From Tunturiibacter empetritectus (lineage in GTDB: Bacteria > Acidobacteriota > Terriglobia > Terriglobales > Acidobacteriaceae), in NCBI RefSeq assembly GCF_014201375.1, contig NZ_JACHDZ010000004.1, positions 186,001 to 250,000 of the forward strand: a stretch of DNA of 64,000 nucleotides, given 5' to 3'. This document shows positions 19,331-28,041 of the stretch, piece after piece. Numbering within the stretch: position 1 is the first letter of the stretch; each line of letters begins with the position of its first letter. Made by a program: the position numbers and the translations under genes. The notes under the pieces were generated by a model. That model had not been told where the DNA came from. It worked only from the letters and a program-made list of their open reading frames with translations, and did no database searches.

Positions 19331-20590
19331 CTAAAGTCCTGCGTACCAGTCGTACCCCAGCTTCGTCCAGTAATCGTCGGGCCGCATATCCGTGTACGCG
19401 ATCAGTCCAATCCGCTTGATCTGTTTGTAACCGTACTTGATCGGCATATGTAACCGTATCGGTGCACCATGCCACTGCGCCAGCGGCCGCCCCGCCATCT
19501 CAGTCACCAGCAGGCTCTGCGGATGCATACAAGCCTGCAGGCTAAACCCACAGTAGTAGTCCCCATCCGGCGTCTCCATGTAGACATACTTCGGCAGCGA
19601 TCCATCCGGCTTCCTCTCCGGAGGATACTTCGCAATCAAATCCGCCAGCCGATACCCACCCCAGTGCACCACCTGACTCCATCCTTCGATGCACTTGAAC
19701 TCCGTCACCAATTCGTGGTGCGGCAGGCTCGTCATATCGTCCATCGTCAACAGCAGCCCCGGCGTCCCTGCGTCGAGCGTGTTGTCAGACATGCCCGCCT
19801 CCTCCTGTCCACGCGGCCGCTTATTCCCCTGGGACTTCTTCAACGCCGCAAACGCCGCCGCAAACGCGGGCGGCATCTTCACATCACTCTTCTTTTCTCC
19901 GTTCCCGCCGACCATCGTGCTCGCCGTCCCTCCCTGCATCATCGGCCCTTCGCCCATGCCCGCGTCGCCATTCGGATCGACCTTAGCCTGTGAACCATCT
20001 CCTACTACCACCAGTGCCTTAGGAGCCACCTTCGTGTCATGCTCCACTGGGCCAGCTTCTTTCTTCGTTACGTACTGATACTCCCACGCCGTCACGTCAT
20101 CGACATAGTGAGGAAGGTCCTTCGCATTCGCCACCCCCACCATCTGCAGCCGATAACTCTCAGGCACCAAATCCATCTTCAATCCATAGTTCCCGTTGGT
20201 CCGCAGCTCCATCGATCGAGCCACCGGATACGTCGGCGCCAGCCCGCGCTCATCGAATACGCCGCGTGACATCTTTGCATTGAACTCCAGCGTCTTACGC
20301 AGCGGCTTCGGTATCAACTGGTCGCCCGGGCTACGATCGATCCACCGGTAAAATCCATACCCTCCCGCCGCTGCCGCAGCCGCAACCAGAAAACTCCGGC
20401 GCGTCCCCTGCCCCAACTGCGCCTTCACCTCCGCATCCAACGCCTCGACCTCTGCGGCACGCGAATCTCTCCGCTCCCGCTCTCCATCGCGCTCCCAGTA
20501 ACGGTCCAGATCGTCGTCGCGATCCTTCTTCTCCTTCTCCCACTTGCGCCTCTGTTCCTGCTCCTCGCGCTCCTCCCGTCCGTCGCTCAT
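19331..20590 (-). CDS. Molybdopterin-dependent oxidoreductase (sulfite-oxidase/MsrP-like) with Tat signal
   Basis: The predicted protein has 419 residues. A highly charged tail of about 60 residues precedes a twin-arginine signal TRRSFLVAAAAAAGG (Arg64-Arg65). The molybdopterin-binding domain includes FKCIEGWSQVVHWGG, where Cys300 is the expected Mo ligand. Residues about 177-277 are a Gly/Met/Lys-rich low-complexity insertion not expected in the family. The usual C-terminal dimerisation domain of sulfite oxidases is absent, as in MsrP. It should work in the periplasm, fed by or feeding the cytochrome b561 whose gene overlaps it by 4 bp (ATGA). The substrate is unknown. Confidence 0.85.
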   Translation of the reverse strand: MSDGREEREEQEQRRKWEKEKKDRDDDLDRYWERDGERERRDSRAAEVEALDAEVKAQLGQGTRRSFLVAAAAAAGGYGFYRWIDRSPGDQLIPKPLRKTLEFNAKMSRGVFDERGLAPTYPVARSMELRTNGNYGLKMDLVPESYRLQMVGVANAKDLPHYVDDVTAWEYQYVTKKEAGPVEHDTKVAPKALVVVGDGSQAKVDPNGDAGMGEGPMMQGGTASTMVGGNGEKKSDVKMPPAFAAAFAALKKSQGNKRPRGQEEAGMSDNTLDAGTPGLLLTMDDMTSLPHHELVTEFKCIEGWSQVVHWGGYRLADLIAKYPPERKPDGSLPKYVYMETPDGDYYCGFSLQACMHPQSLLVTEMAGRPLAQWHGAPIRLHMPIKYGYKQIKRIGLIAYTDMRPDDYWTKLGYDWYAGL

Positions 20591-21546
20591 CCCACCCTCC
20601 TCTCCTCTTCCAGCGGAGCCTTCGCCGCCGGAACAATCTCATACCCACTCACCATTGAGCGGAAGTTATTCCACCCCGCAAGGATCACTTGCACCACATG
20701 CACCACAAAGAATGCGCAGAAGCCCATCGTCAGCCAGAAGTGCTCCCACCGCGCCATCTCATAGCCGCCCAGCAGCGACGTAATCCAGTGCACCTGGGTC
20801 GGCTTATAGATCGAAAGCCCCGTCACCAGCGACCCCAGCCCCATCAGAACAACCGACGTATAAGCGATCTTTTGCGCGCCATTGTACTTCTTCTGCGGCG
20901 GCAAGCCCTTGCGAAGATGCAGATCCACCAGCGTCACTTGGATCGCATCCAGAAAAGATCTGCGCTCCGGCACCAGCACCCGCCACTCCCCCGAGATCAA
21001 CAGATACGACACATACAAGATCCCATTGATCGCGAAGATCCACATAAAGAAGAAGTGATAACCCAGTCCCTCGGTCACCCGATAGGGCGCATTGATCAGC
21101 TTCCAGAACCACGGAGGAAACAGCCGCACCACCGTCAGCGATCCAACGCCCACCCGATACACCGCATGCGGATGCTGATAAGCGTTATCAGAATCATTCC
21201 AATAGATCAGCAACCCGCTCCAGATCATCGTGAACAGCACCGGAAAGTTCACCCAATGCATCCACCGAATCGCCAGGGGATGCTTCTTCTCAAGCCGTAC
21301 CGTCGCCACCGCAGGCTCTCTTGCCTCTACGGGCGTGACGACTGCATTCGCAGCAACTGGCAAAGTCTGATCCGTCGAAGGTGCAGAGACAGCGACCGCG
21401 GCCGGCTCTTCCGCCGCTTGATCACGCGCTTCCACCCTCGGAGCCACAGAGATCTCCGGCGCAGCCTCGACCCTCTCCTGTGTAGTCCCAGCGGCCGGCT
21501 GCAACTCTTCGATCGGCTCACGTCTGTCTGTAGGTTTTTCAGGCAT
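20587..21546 (-). CDS. Cytochrome b561-type membrane subunit
   Basis: ATG 21546 is chosen because GGGAG lies six bases upstream; a TTG at 21585 would extend the frame. The predicted protein has 319 residues. The first 75 or so are Pro/Ala/Glu/Val-rich and look disordered. The four- to five-helix haem domain follows, with HPLAIRWMHWVNF, a YHFFFMWIF helix and WEHFWLTMGFCAFFVVHVVQV providing histidines for two b haems. It is the membrane partner of the molybdoprotein encoded immediately downstream, passing electrons between quinol and the periplasmic subunit. The N-terminal extension is unusual for this family. Confidence 0.88.
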   Translation of the reverse strand: MPEKPTDRREPIEELQPAAGTTQERVEAAPEISVAPRVEARDQAAEEPAAVAVSAPSTDQTLPVAANAVVTPVEAREPAVATVRLEKKHPLAIRWMHWVNFPVLFTMIWSGLLIYWNDSDNAYQHPHAVYRVGVGSLTVVRLFPPWFWKLINAPYRVTEGLGYHFFFMWIFAINGILYVSYLLISGEWRVLVPERRSFLDAIQVTLVDLHLRKGLPPQKKYNGAQKIAYTSVVLMGLGSLVTGLSIYKPTQVHWITSLLGGYEMARWEHFWLTMGFCAFFVVHVVQVILAGWNNFRSMVSGYEIVPAAKAPLEEERRVG

Positions 21547-21658
21547 TTGAGCTCCCATCGTGCACTCTGGCGCACAGCTTTTCAACCCATGAACGTCCGC
21601 AACGTTAGAGTTTCTTCTCCCGGCAAAGGTTACGCGTTTTTTTTGCGAAGCGGCTGAC

Positions 21659-22048
21659 CTACCTCAACTGCACCTGCACCTGTGCACCCGTCTCGTCAGC
21701 AAACGTAACCTCCTTTGCGCTCATCACCGCACGCGCCCCCGCCCCACGTCCATCCAGCGGAAAGACGGTCGCATGATCGGCATCGGTCCAGCACGCCAGC
21801 CCCTGGACGCAGCCCAGAGTTTGCGGCACCCCCGGAACCCCGCTCCAGCCCTGCACCAGGTATCGCCGCTCTGTCCCCGGTTCCTCCACCAGCACATCGT
21901 TCGAAAAGTTGATATACAGCCGTGCCCCATCGACTGCCACACCATTCCGCTCCATCTTGCCCAGCGGATCACGCAGAAAGATCCGCTGCCGGAACACCGC
22001 CACGAAGATCACCAGCAGCAACGTCCCCACAACCAGAATCCTTGTCAC
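21659..22048 (-). CDS. Small single-span membrane protein, unknown
   Basis: The predicted protein has 129 residues and starts at GTG 22048, which overlaps the stop of the upstream flavoprotein gene (GTGA) and has GGAG just ahead, implying translational coupling. Residues 3-20 are hydrophobic ([16 protein letters not shown]), then come about 105 residues of beta-rich sequence with one Cys pair ([10 protein letters not shown]). The N-terminal anchor and outside domain fit a periplasmic accessory protein. I do not recognise the family; it could be a NusG-II-like or OB-type domain but no motif proves it. Confidence 0.65.
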   Translation of the reverse strand: MTRILVVGTLLLVIFVAVFRQRIFLRDPLGKMERNGVAVDGARLYINFSNDVLVEEPGTERRYLVQGWSGVPGVPQTLGCVQGLACWTDADHATVFPLDGRGAGARAVMSAKEVTFADETGAQVQVQLR

Positions 22049-23739
22049 TTTTTCTCCTCGTGATACTCCTGCTCCGTGTTGATCCCCCACAGCGCAGCTT
22101 TATCTACATGCCCAGCAACAATACCATCTACGGCCGTCATTGCAGTCAACATACTGTGGTCCTGGTTGTTGTACTTATGCATTCCGTTTCGCCCCACCAG
22201 AAACAGATTCTCGAACCCATCGGTAAACTCTCTCAACTCATCGAACCGGTCATACGTCCCGAAGTACGCCGGATAGGTCTTCGGCACCCGCACCACATGC
22301 CCATCGGAAACATCCTCTGCATTCAAAATCCCGATCTTCGCCACCTCGGCAATCGCAAACTTCTTCAACTCTTCATCCGGCATCTTCCACAGATCGTCGG
22401 TGTCGTAGCAGAAGTACTCCAACCCAATCCAAACCTTCGTCGGGTCCGCCACCAGGTACGGGCTCCAGTTGTTGAAGATTTGTAACCGTCCCAGTACCAC
22501 ATCCGGCTCCTGAACGTAGATCCACGTATCTTTCAGCAGCCCACCATCCGGCTCCTTCACCTTCAGCCTGTCCACCAGCAGCCCCACCGTAATAAAGTCG
22601 CGATATTGCAGACCCGCGCTCACCTCGCGCACGTTCTCGGGCACCGGAGCATCCAGCGCCTCCACCAGCTCGCGCATCGGCATCGTGGAAAAGAAATAAT
22701 CTCCCGCGAAGGTCTGCCGCTCTCCCTCCGCATTCACCGCGTCGATCGACACCACCCGCTTCACGCCGCCTTCCACGGAGCAGTGAATCTGATCCACCTT
22801 CCAGCCCATGTGGATCTCGCCTCTGCCCTCGCGAACGAGGTCCGCAACATGCTCCCAAAGCTGCCCCGGCCCAAACTTCGGATACATGAACCGCTCAATC
22901 AAGCTCGTGTCCGTGCCCTTCTGCGCCAGGTCGCCCGTCTTCACCCTACCTCCAACCGCCTTCTTCAAAAAGTGCTTCACCGCCGTCGTCAGGCTCAGCC
23001 CCTTGATCCGCTGCGCCCCCCACTCCGCCGAGATCTCATTGCAAGGCGTCCCCCAGACCTTCTCTGTATAGCTCTTGAAGAACGTCAGATAGAGCTGCCG
23101 CCCAAATCGGTTAATCAAAAAGTCTTCAAGACTCTTCTCCGGCACAATCTGGCTCATCTGCGACTTCATATAGCTCGTACCAACACGAAACGTCCTGGCC
23201 AGCCCAAGATTCTTCAACGTCGTCGCGGTCAACGTAATCGGATAGTCAAAAAACTTCCGCAGATAGTAGATCCTGCTCTTGCGCGGACGAATCAGCATCA
23301 CCAAGTCTGGATCAGGATCAGGCGTTGCAGTCACCATCATCTCAACCGCCTCTTCGCTCTCCGTCTCATCCTCTGGCTCCTCCGCGGCATGCGGATCGAT
23401 CGGTCCTGCCCCACGCAGCACGGGCTCCTCCGGCAGACGCGCCGGCACCGCTACGACTCGCTTCTTCCCCTGATAAGAGATCTCCGACTCCGACCCCGCA
23501 TCGCCCACATCGGGCGGCATCAGATCCACCCACCACTGCATCACTCGATCGCTCTTGGAGAAAAACCGATGGCCGCCGATATCCATCCGGTTGCCCTTGT
23601 ACCTGATGGTGCGTGAGATTCCACCAATCTCCTCACTCGCCTCCAGGATGATCGGTTTCACATCCGACCGTCTCAGCAGCTCCAGCCCTGCGGTCAGCCC
23701 TGCAGGCCCCGCTCCGATAATCACTGCTCTCCGCGACAT
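22045..23739 (-). CDS. FAD-dependent oxidoreductase related to UDP-galactopyranose mutase
   Basis: The predicted protein has 564 residues from ATG 23739; an upstream TTG/GTG-type extension to 23817 is less likely because the dinucleotide-binding fold begins at once ([18 protein letters not shown]). [13 protein letters not shown] and [13 protein letters not shown] are typical of the PRK07208-type flavoproteins, close to Glf and protoporphyrinogen oxidases. Residues about 77-146 are an acidic, proline-rich insertion ([14 protein letters not shown]) between these two blocks. Relatives are found beside polysaccharide or glycolipid genes and often reduce or isomerise a sugar or polyprenoid. The UbiA gene is divergent 160 bp away, which suggests lipid-linked sugar metabolism. 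Confidence 0.8.
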   Translation of the reverse strand: MSRRAVIIGAGPAGLTAGLELLRRSDVKPIILEASEEIGGISRTIRYKGNRMDIGGHRFFSKSDRVMQWWVDLMPPDVGDAGSESEISYQGKKRVVAVPARLPEEPVLRGAGPIDPHAAEEPEDETESEEAVEMMVTATPDPDPDLVMLIRPRKSRIYYLRKFFDYPITLTATTLKNLGLARTFRVGTSYMKSQMSQIVPEKSLEDFLINRFGRQLYLTFFKSYTEKVWGTPCNEISAEWGAQRIKGLSLTTAVKHFLKKAVGGRVKTGDLAQKGTDTSLIERFMYPKFGPGQLWEHVADLVREGRGEIHMGWKVDQIHCSVEGGVKRVVSIDAVNAEGERQTFAGDYFFSTMPMRELVEALDAPVPENVREVSAGLQYRDFITVGLLVDRLKVKEPDGGLLKDTWIYVQEPDVVLGRLQIFNNWSPYLVADPTKVWIGLEYFCYDTDDLWKMPDEELKKFAIAEVAKIGILNAEDVSDGHVVRVPKTYPAYFGTYDRFDELREFTDGFENLFLVGRNGMHKYNNQDHSMLTAMTAVDGIVAGHVDKAALWGINTEQEYHEEKK

Positions 23740-23900
23740 GCGCCTGCCCGCTCCAGACGCGCACACCGCGCCAAACCCAAGCTTATCGTAAACAAATCGC
23801 TCACTGCCAGAGCGCAACCCCGGTCCACTGGCTTCATCTCCATTTGCTACACTGTGCCCATAGCCCGAAGGCAGCTGGCGAAGGAGCCCTTACAAAAAAC

Positions 23901-24953
23901 ATGCCCGAGCCTCCCCCGCGCAACGTCTCCTTGTCCGAGCGCCTCCGCGCCCACCTCGCCATCGCCAGACTCGATCACTCCATCAAGAATCTCTTCGTTC
24001 TGCCCGGCGTCATCGTGCCGCTCAGCGTCTATCCGGCGCTCTTCACACCCCATCTCCTCGTCACGCTTCTGCTGGCGTTTGTCGCCGTCACGCTCATCGC
24101 CTGCAGCAATTACGTCATCAACGAAGTCCTCGACGCGCCCTTCGACCGCCTTCATCCCACCAAACGCAATCGCCCCGCCGCGCGCGGCCTGGTCAACATC
24201 CCCGCCGCCTACGTGCAATGGCTCCTGATGATGGCCGCCGGAATCGCCATCGGCCTCACCATCTCGCGCATGTTCGCCCTCGTCGCGCTCATCCTCTGGA
24301 TCATGGGCTGCCTCTACAACTTCCCGCCTGTCCGCACCAAGGACGTACCCTACCTCGACGTCCTCACCGAGTCAATCAACAATCCTCTCCGCATGCTGCT
24401 CGGCTGGTACGCCGTCACCAGCGTCCTTGTCCCACCCGTCTCGCTGCTCATCGCCTACTGGATGCTCGGCTGCTACTTCATGGGCCTCAAGCGCTTCAGC
24501 GAGCTCTCCGAGATCGGCGATCGCGCCGTCGCAGGCGCCTACCGCGCATCCTTCAAGCGCTACACCCCCGAGTCGCTGCTCGTATCCGTAGTCTTCTATG
24601 CCTCCACCGCGATGCTCTTCCTCGGCGCCTTCATCATCCGTTACCGTATCGAGCTCATCCTCGGCTTTCCTCTTGTAGCCTTCACGATGGCGATCTATCT
24701 CAAGCTAGCCTTCAAGCACGACAGCGCCGTCCAGAACCCAGAAAAGCTCTACCGCGAACCTCTCCTCATGGCCGCCTTCACCTCAACGGCTCTCGTCATG
24801 GGCCTCCTCCTCTTCATCCGCATCCCACGCCTCGAAATGTTCTTCACCCCAACGCTACCCTCCGCCACGCCGCCAGTCGTTCAGCCCGCGCCGGTCCTAT
24901 ACACTCAGCCCGGCTCAGAGCAGCAGCGGCTTAGAACCTCCGTAAAGATATGA
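23901..24953 (+). CDS. UbiA-family prenyltransferase (decaprenyl-phosphate phosphoribosyltransferase-like)
   Basis: The predicted protein has 350 residues and about nine hydrophobic helices. The first aspartate-rich motif reads NEVLDAPFDRLHPTKRNRP (residues 74-92); the HPxKRxRP tail is characteristic of the mycobacterial DPPR-synthase branch, which puts ribose-5-phosphate on polyprenyl phosphate, not of the ubiquinone branch. The second motif region is YLDVLTESINNPLRMLLGW. ATG 23901 is preferred to an upstream TTG at 23844; GAAGGAG lies 14-15 bases ahead, a little far. The end overlaps the next gene by 4 bp (ATGA). The branch assignment is inferred from motif resemblance only. Confidence 0.85.
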   Translation: MPEPPPRNVSLSERLRAHLAIARLDHSIKNLFVLPGVIVPLSVYPALFTPHLLVTLLLAFVAVTLIACSNYVINEVLDAPFDRLHPTKRNRPAARGLVNIPAAYVQWLLMMAAGIAIGLTISRMFALVALILWIMGCLYNFPPVRTKDVPYLDVLTESINNPLRMLLGWYAVTSVLVPPVSLLIAYWMLGCYFMGLKRFSELSEIGDRAVAGAYRASFKRYTPESLLVSVVFYASTAMLFLGAFIIRYRIELILGFPLVAFTMAIYLKLAFKHDSAVQNPEKLYREPLLMAAFTSTALVMGLLLFIRIPRLEMFFTPTLPSATPPVVQPAPVLYTQPGSEQQRLRTSVKI

Positions 24954-26566
24954 TTTCGTCGCAGAACTCCAGCATTGAAAGCAGATCCGACAGTCTTGCT
25001 CTCCCCTGGACAGCCGTCGCCTTTCTGATCCTCACCGCCGTCCTCTCTCTCCTCTGGTCGCACCACAAGCTCATGTCGCAGGACGAGTTCTTCGTCCTCC
25101 AAACCGACAGCGTGCCCAGCTATACCCAACTCCTCCGCATCCAGCGCAGCTATCCCATCTCGCTCGATCCGCTCGTCTACCACACCCTCGCGCACTTCGC
25201 GATCAGCGTCGTCGGTGCAGGAGCTTTCGCCCTCCGGCTTCCCTCTCTGCTCGGCTATCTCCTCATGCAGCTCTGCCTCTTCTACTTCGTGCGCCGCATC
25301 GCCAACGAACACGCCGCGATCTTCGCCATGGCCTTTCCCGCGATGACGGCGACTCTCTTCTACTCCGCCGAAGGCCGCCCCTACGGTCTGCTGCTCGGCT
25401 TCTACGGTCTCGCCATGGTGAGCTGGCAGCGTGCAACCCGTCGCCAGTCGCAACGCACCGGCTCCCTCATCCTCCTCGCACTCGCGGTCGCACTCACGCT
25501 CAACACGCACTACTTCGGCGTGCTGTTGCTCCTTCCCCTCTGCGCCGCAGAGCTCTTTCGCACCATCCAACGCCGCCGGCTTGACCCTCCCGTCGCCGCA
25601 GCCATCATCGCCGGCATGGCCTGCATCGCCTTCGCGTTACCATTCGAAAAGTCCGCCGCCGAGTTTCGCAAGAACTACTACAACGCCGGAGACGTCGGCT
25701 ACCACGCTATCACCCAGGCCTATCGTTCGCTCTTCATGGACTACACCCACGCGAGCCTCCGCATCCAGCACCTCGCCGCCATCGGCCTCATCGTCTTCGC
25801 AGCTCTGCTCGTCTTCGGCAGCGTCCGCCAGCTTCGCAACAAAGAACTCCATCTCCCCAACGCAGAGCTGGTCTTCGTCCTCGTCCTCGCCGCACTGCCT
25901 TTCTTCGGCTTCCTGCTGGCCTTCTTCGTCACGCACTCCATCGAGGTCCGCTACGTCCTCGGCGCAATCCTCGCGCTCAGCATTCTCCTGGCGATTGCCC
26001 TATTCCCGTTACTTCGAAGCGCCAATACCGCCACCCTTACGCTGTCCGCACTCGCCGTCGCGATCCTAGTCACGGGAGCCATCCGCATCCACGCCGAGCA
26101 GGCTAAGACGCGAGACTTCATTGCCTCGCTCACACTAAGCCCACAGATCAAGGCCGCCATTCTCTCGAGCCCAAGCGGCCTGCTCTACCTGCAGGAGATG
26201 GGCACCTTCGAAGTAGCCAGCTACTACGAGCCCGACCCCGACGTGCGCTCCCGCATGGCCCTGGTCTACTCCAGCCCTCAGGAGCTGCTGTGGAGCCGGC
26301 GCGACACCGAGTCTCTCACCGCGGAACACATGCGCCACTTCACCGGCTTTCCCATCATCCCCTACGAGCAGCTCGCCACCGAACCCGGCAATCACGTCTT
26401 CGTGCTCCTGCACAGCGGCTGGAACTGGACCGACCAGGCCCTCGCCGCCGCACACGCCGACATCACTCCGTTAGGCCCCGCCATGGGTGGCGACGCAGCC
26501 TCCGTGCAATTCGCACCCGACTCCCAAACGCAATCCTCAAAATACTCTCGCGACCTCAGCCACTGA
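24950..26566 (+). CDS. GT39/ArnT-like membrane glycosyltransferase
   Basis: The predicted protein has 538 residues with about 11 hydrophobic segments. The acidic pair of GT-C enzymes occurs just after the first helix (HHKLMSQDEFFVL), the position used for catalysis in ArnT and PMT-type transferases. A second loop, FYSAEGRPYGLLLGFYGL, matches the PMT_2 family style. The C-terminal 110 residues are soluble. It would move a sugar from a polyprenyl-phosphate donor to a periplasmic acceptor. Translational coupling to the UbiA gene suggests that UbiA makes the donor or its precursor. Confidence 0.8.
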   Translation: MISSQNSSIESRSDSLALPWTAVAFLILTAVLSLLWSHHKLMSQDEFFVLQTDSVPSYTQLLRIQRSYPISLDPLVYHTLAHFAISVVGAGAFALRLPSLLGYLLMQLCLFYFVRRIANEHAAIFAMAFPAMTATLFYSAEGRPYGLLLGFYGLAMVSWQRATRRQSQRTGSLILLALAVALTLNTHYFGVLLLLPLCAAELFRTIQRRRLDPPVAAAIIAGMACIAFALPFEKSAAEFRKNYYNAGDVGYHAITQAYRSLFMDYTHASLRIQHLAAIGLIVFAALLVFGSVRQLRNKELHLPNAELVFVLVLAALPFFGFLLAFFVTHSIEVRYVLGAILALSILLAIALFPLLRSANTATLTLSALAVAILVTGAIRIHAEQAKTRDFIASLTLSPQIKAAILSSPSGLLYLQEMGTFEVASYYEPDPDVRSRMALVYSSPQELLWSRRDTESLTAEHMRHFTGFPIIPYEQLATEPGNHVFVLLHSGWNWTDQALAAAHADITPLGPAMGGDAASVQFAPDSQTQSSKYSRDLSH

Positions 26567-26573
26567 GGAGCTA

Positions 26574-27875
26574 TCAAGCAACGACAGTCTCGACAGCTTC
26601 AGCACGATGGGCCAACCGCATCAGCAGCACCAGCAACAGCAGCGCTCCAAAGTACATATAGGACTGCAGCACATTCCATCCGCGCCTGCCTGCCAGCAGA
26701 TTCGTCGCGGCCAGAAAGTTGTCGCAAAGAAAAAACGCCAGCCCCCACAACCACGGCCTTTTACTCTCCCAGCACCCATACGCAAACCAGAACCACGCAA
26801 AGATTCCGAACACAATGCCGTAGTGGTGCTCCCAGGCCATCGGCGACGCCGCCACCGACGCCAGCCCCATCGCCGCAATATCCGCCGTCGATCCGCGCAG
26901 CCTTCTCCACGGATACAACAACACTCCCCCAATCAGTACCAGCGAAGTCAGCACCGTCGTGCGGTACACCCACGCGACATATGGCGTATAAACATGCGGC
27001 GTGTACCCCAGATTCTCGCCGTTGAAGATCATGCGATTCAAAGTCCCGAACATCGACTGATTCGCGTCGTGCGACTGCGCCTTATGACTCAGGCTCGCCA
27101 GCACGCCCACGTAATCGAGATTGTTATGCCAACCGAAGACCGCCACCGACATCGCCACCAAAACAACAGAGCAGATCAGAAACGCCCACATCGCGCCCCA
27201 TCGCCTGCGCACCACCATCCACACCAGCAGCAGCACATACTGGGGCTTCACAAACGCAAGCAGCGCCGCCACAACTCCCGCCTCGCGCTCACGCCCCGAC
27301 GTCCACAGAAAAAGCATCAACGCGAATCCAAACGAAAGCATCGTCTGGGCGTTCCCCAGCGCGTATCCCTTTAGCAGCGGGTAACACCCCAGACAAGCGA
27401 GGATCACCGCAAGAATATCCATCCAGCTCAGATCCGCTCCGCGCCTCCGCAACAACCTGCGCCCCATCGCCAGCGACACCGCCGCAACCCCAACCACCGA
27501 GAGCCACGAAAACACAGCCAGCAGACGAAGCATCGCAGCATCGCCCACCCCCAGTCTGCGCAACGCAACCAGCGGCAGCTCGCTCGCCAGCGAGTAGATC
27601 AGCGTGTCATACAGCGGAGCCGCGTAGATCGGCTTCGTAGGATTCGCGTCGAAGTAATCCAGCGACTTCATCATCGGCAGCCAGGAGTCGGTCCACTGAC
27701 GCACATGCATAAAGTCAGCCACATAGCTCTTGATGCTGCCAGGATTTCCCAGATGCAGCGCGCGGCAGATCCCCCACTGAACCACATTCGCAAGAAGTAG
27801 ACTGCACACCACGAAGAGGAGCAGTCGTCTGTCGTGCGTGCCCACGCTGGAGTTGTCCACTGTTTTGACCGTCAC
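26574..27875 (-). CDS. GT87-like (DUF2029) membrane glycosyltransferase
   Basis: The predicted protein has 433 residues and about ten hydrophobic helices; the start is GTG 27875 with GAGAG ahead. The segment LLAFVKPQYVLLLVWMVVRR is the most conserved DUF2029 block (KPQxxLLL), found in polyprenol-phosphate-mannose-dependent mannosyltransferases such as PimE. The acidic loop after helix 1 should hold the catalytic Asp. It is convergent with the GT39-like gene with only 7 bp between the stops, consistent with a functional grouping around lipid-linked sugars. The actual sugar and acceptor are unknown. Confidence 0.82.
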   Translation of the reverse strand: MTVKTVDNSSVGTHDRRLLLFVVCSLLLANVVQWGICRALHLGNPGSIKSYVADFMHVRQWTDSWLPMMKSLDYFDANPTKPIYAAPLYDTLIYSLASELPLVALRRLGVGDAAMLRLLAVFSWLSVVGVAAVSLAMGRRLLRRRGADLSWMDILAVILACLGCYPLLKGYALGNAQTMLSFGFALMLFLWTSGREREAGVVAALLAFVKPQYVLLLVWMVVRRRWGAMWAFLICSVVLVAMSVAVFGWHNNLDYVGVLASLSHKAQSHDANQSMFGTLNRMIFNGENLGYTPHVYTPYVAWVYRTTVLTSLVLIGGVLLYPWRRLRGSTADIAAMGLASVAASPMAWEHHYGIVFGIFAWFWFAYGCWESKRPWLWGLAFFLCDNFLAATNLLAGRRGWNVLQSYMYFGALLLLVLLMRLAHRAEAVETVVA

Positions 27876-27986
27876 GCTCTCACTCTATCAAACGGTCACA
27901 CTCGCTGAAACGAACAGAACAATCCTTCTCTCGAACTTCCAGGTACACACATGATCTGCGCAACTTCACGCAACACCGATACTCAC

Positions 27987-28018
27987 AAAAAACGAGCCCG
28001 CCATAGCAGACGGGCCCG
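27987..28018 (-). terminator. Rho-independent terminator after clpB
   Basis: On the minus strand an eight-pair stem, CGGGCCCG with CGAGCCCG-complementary CGGGCTCG (one G-U pair), encloses a ten-base loop and runs into six T residues (27992 down to 27987). It begins 24 bp after the clpB stop codon. Confidence 0.85.
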
Positions 28019-28041
28019 CATCCTCACGAAGCACTTCGACC

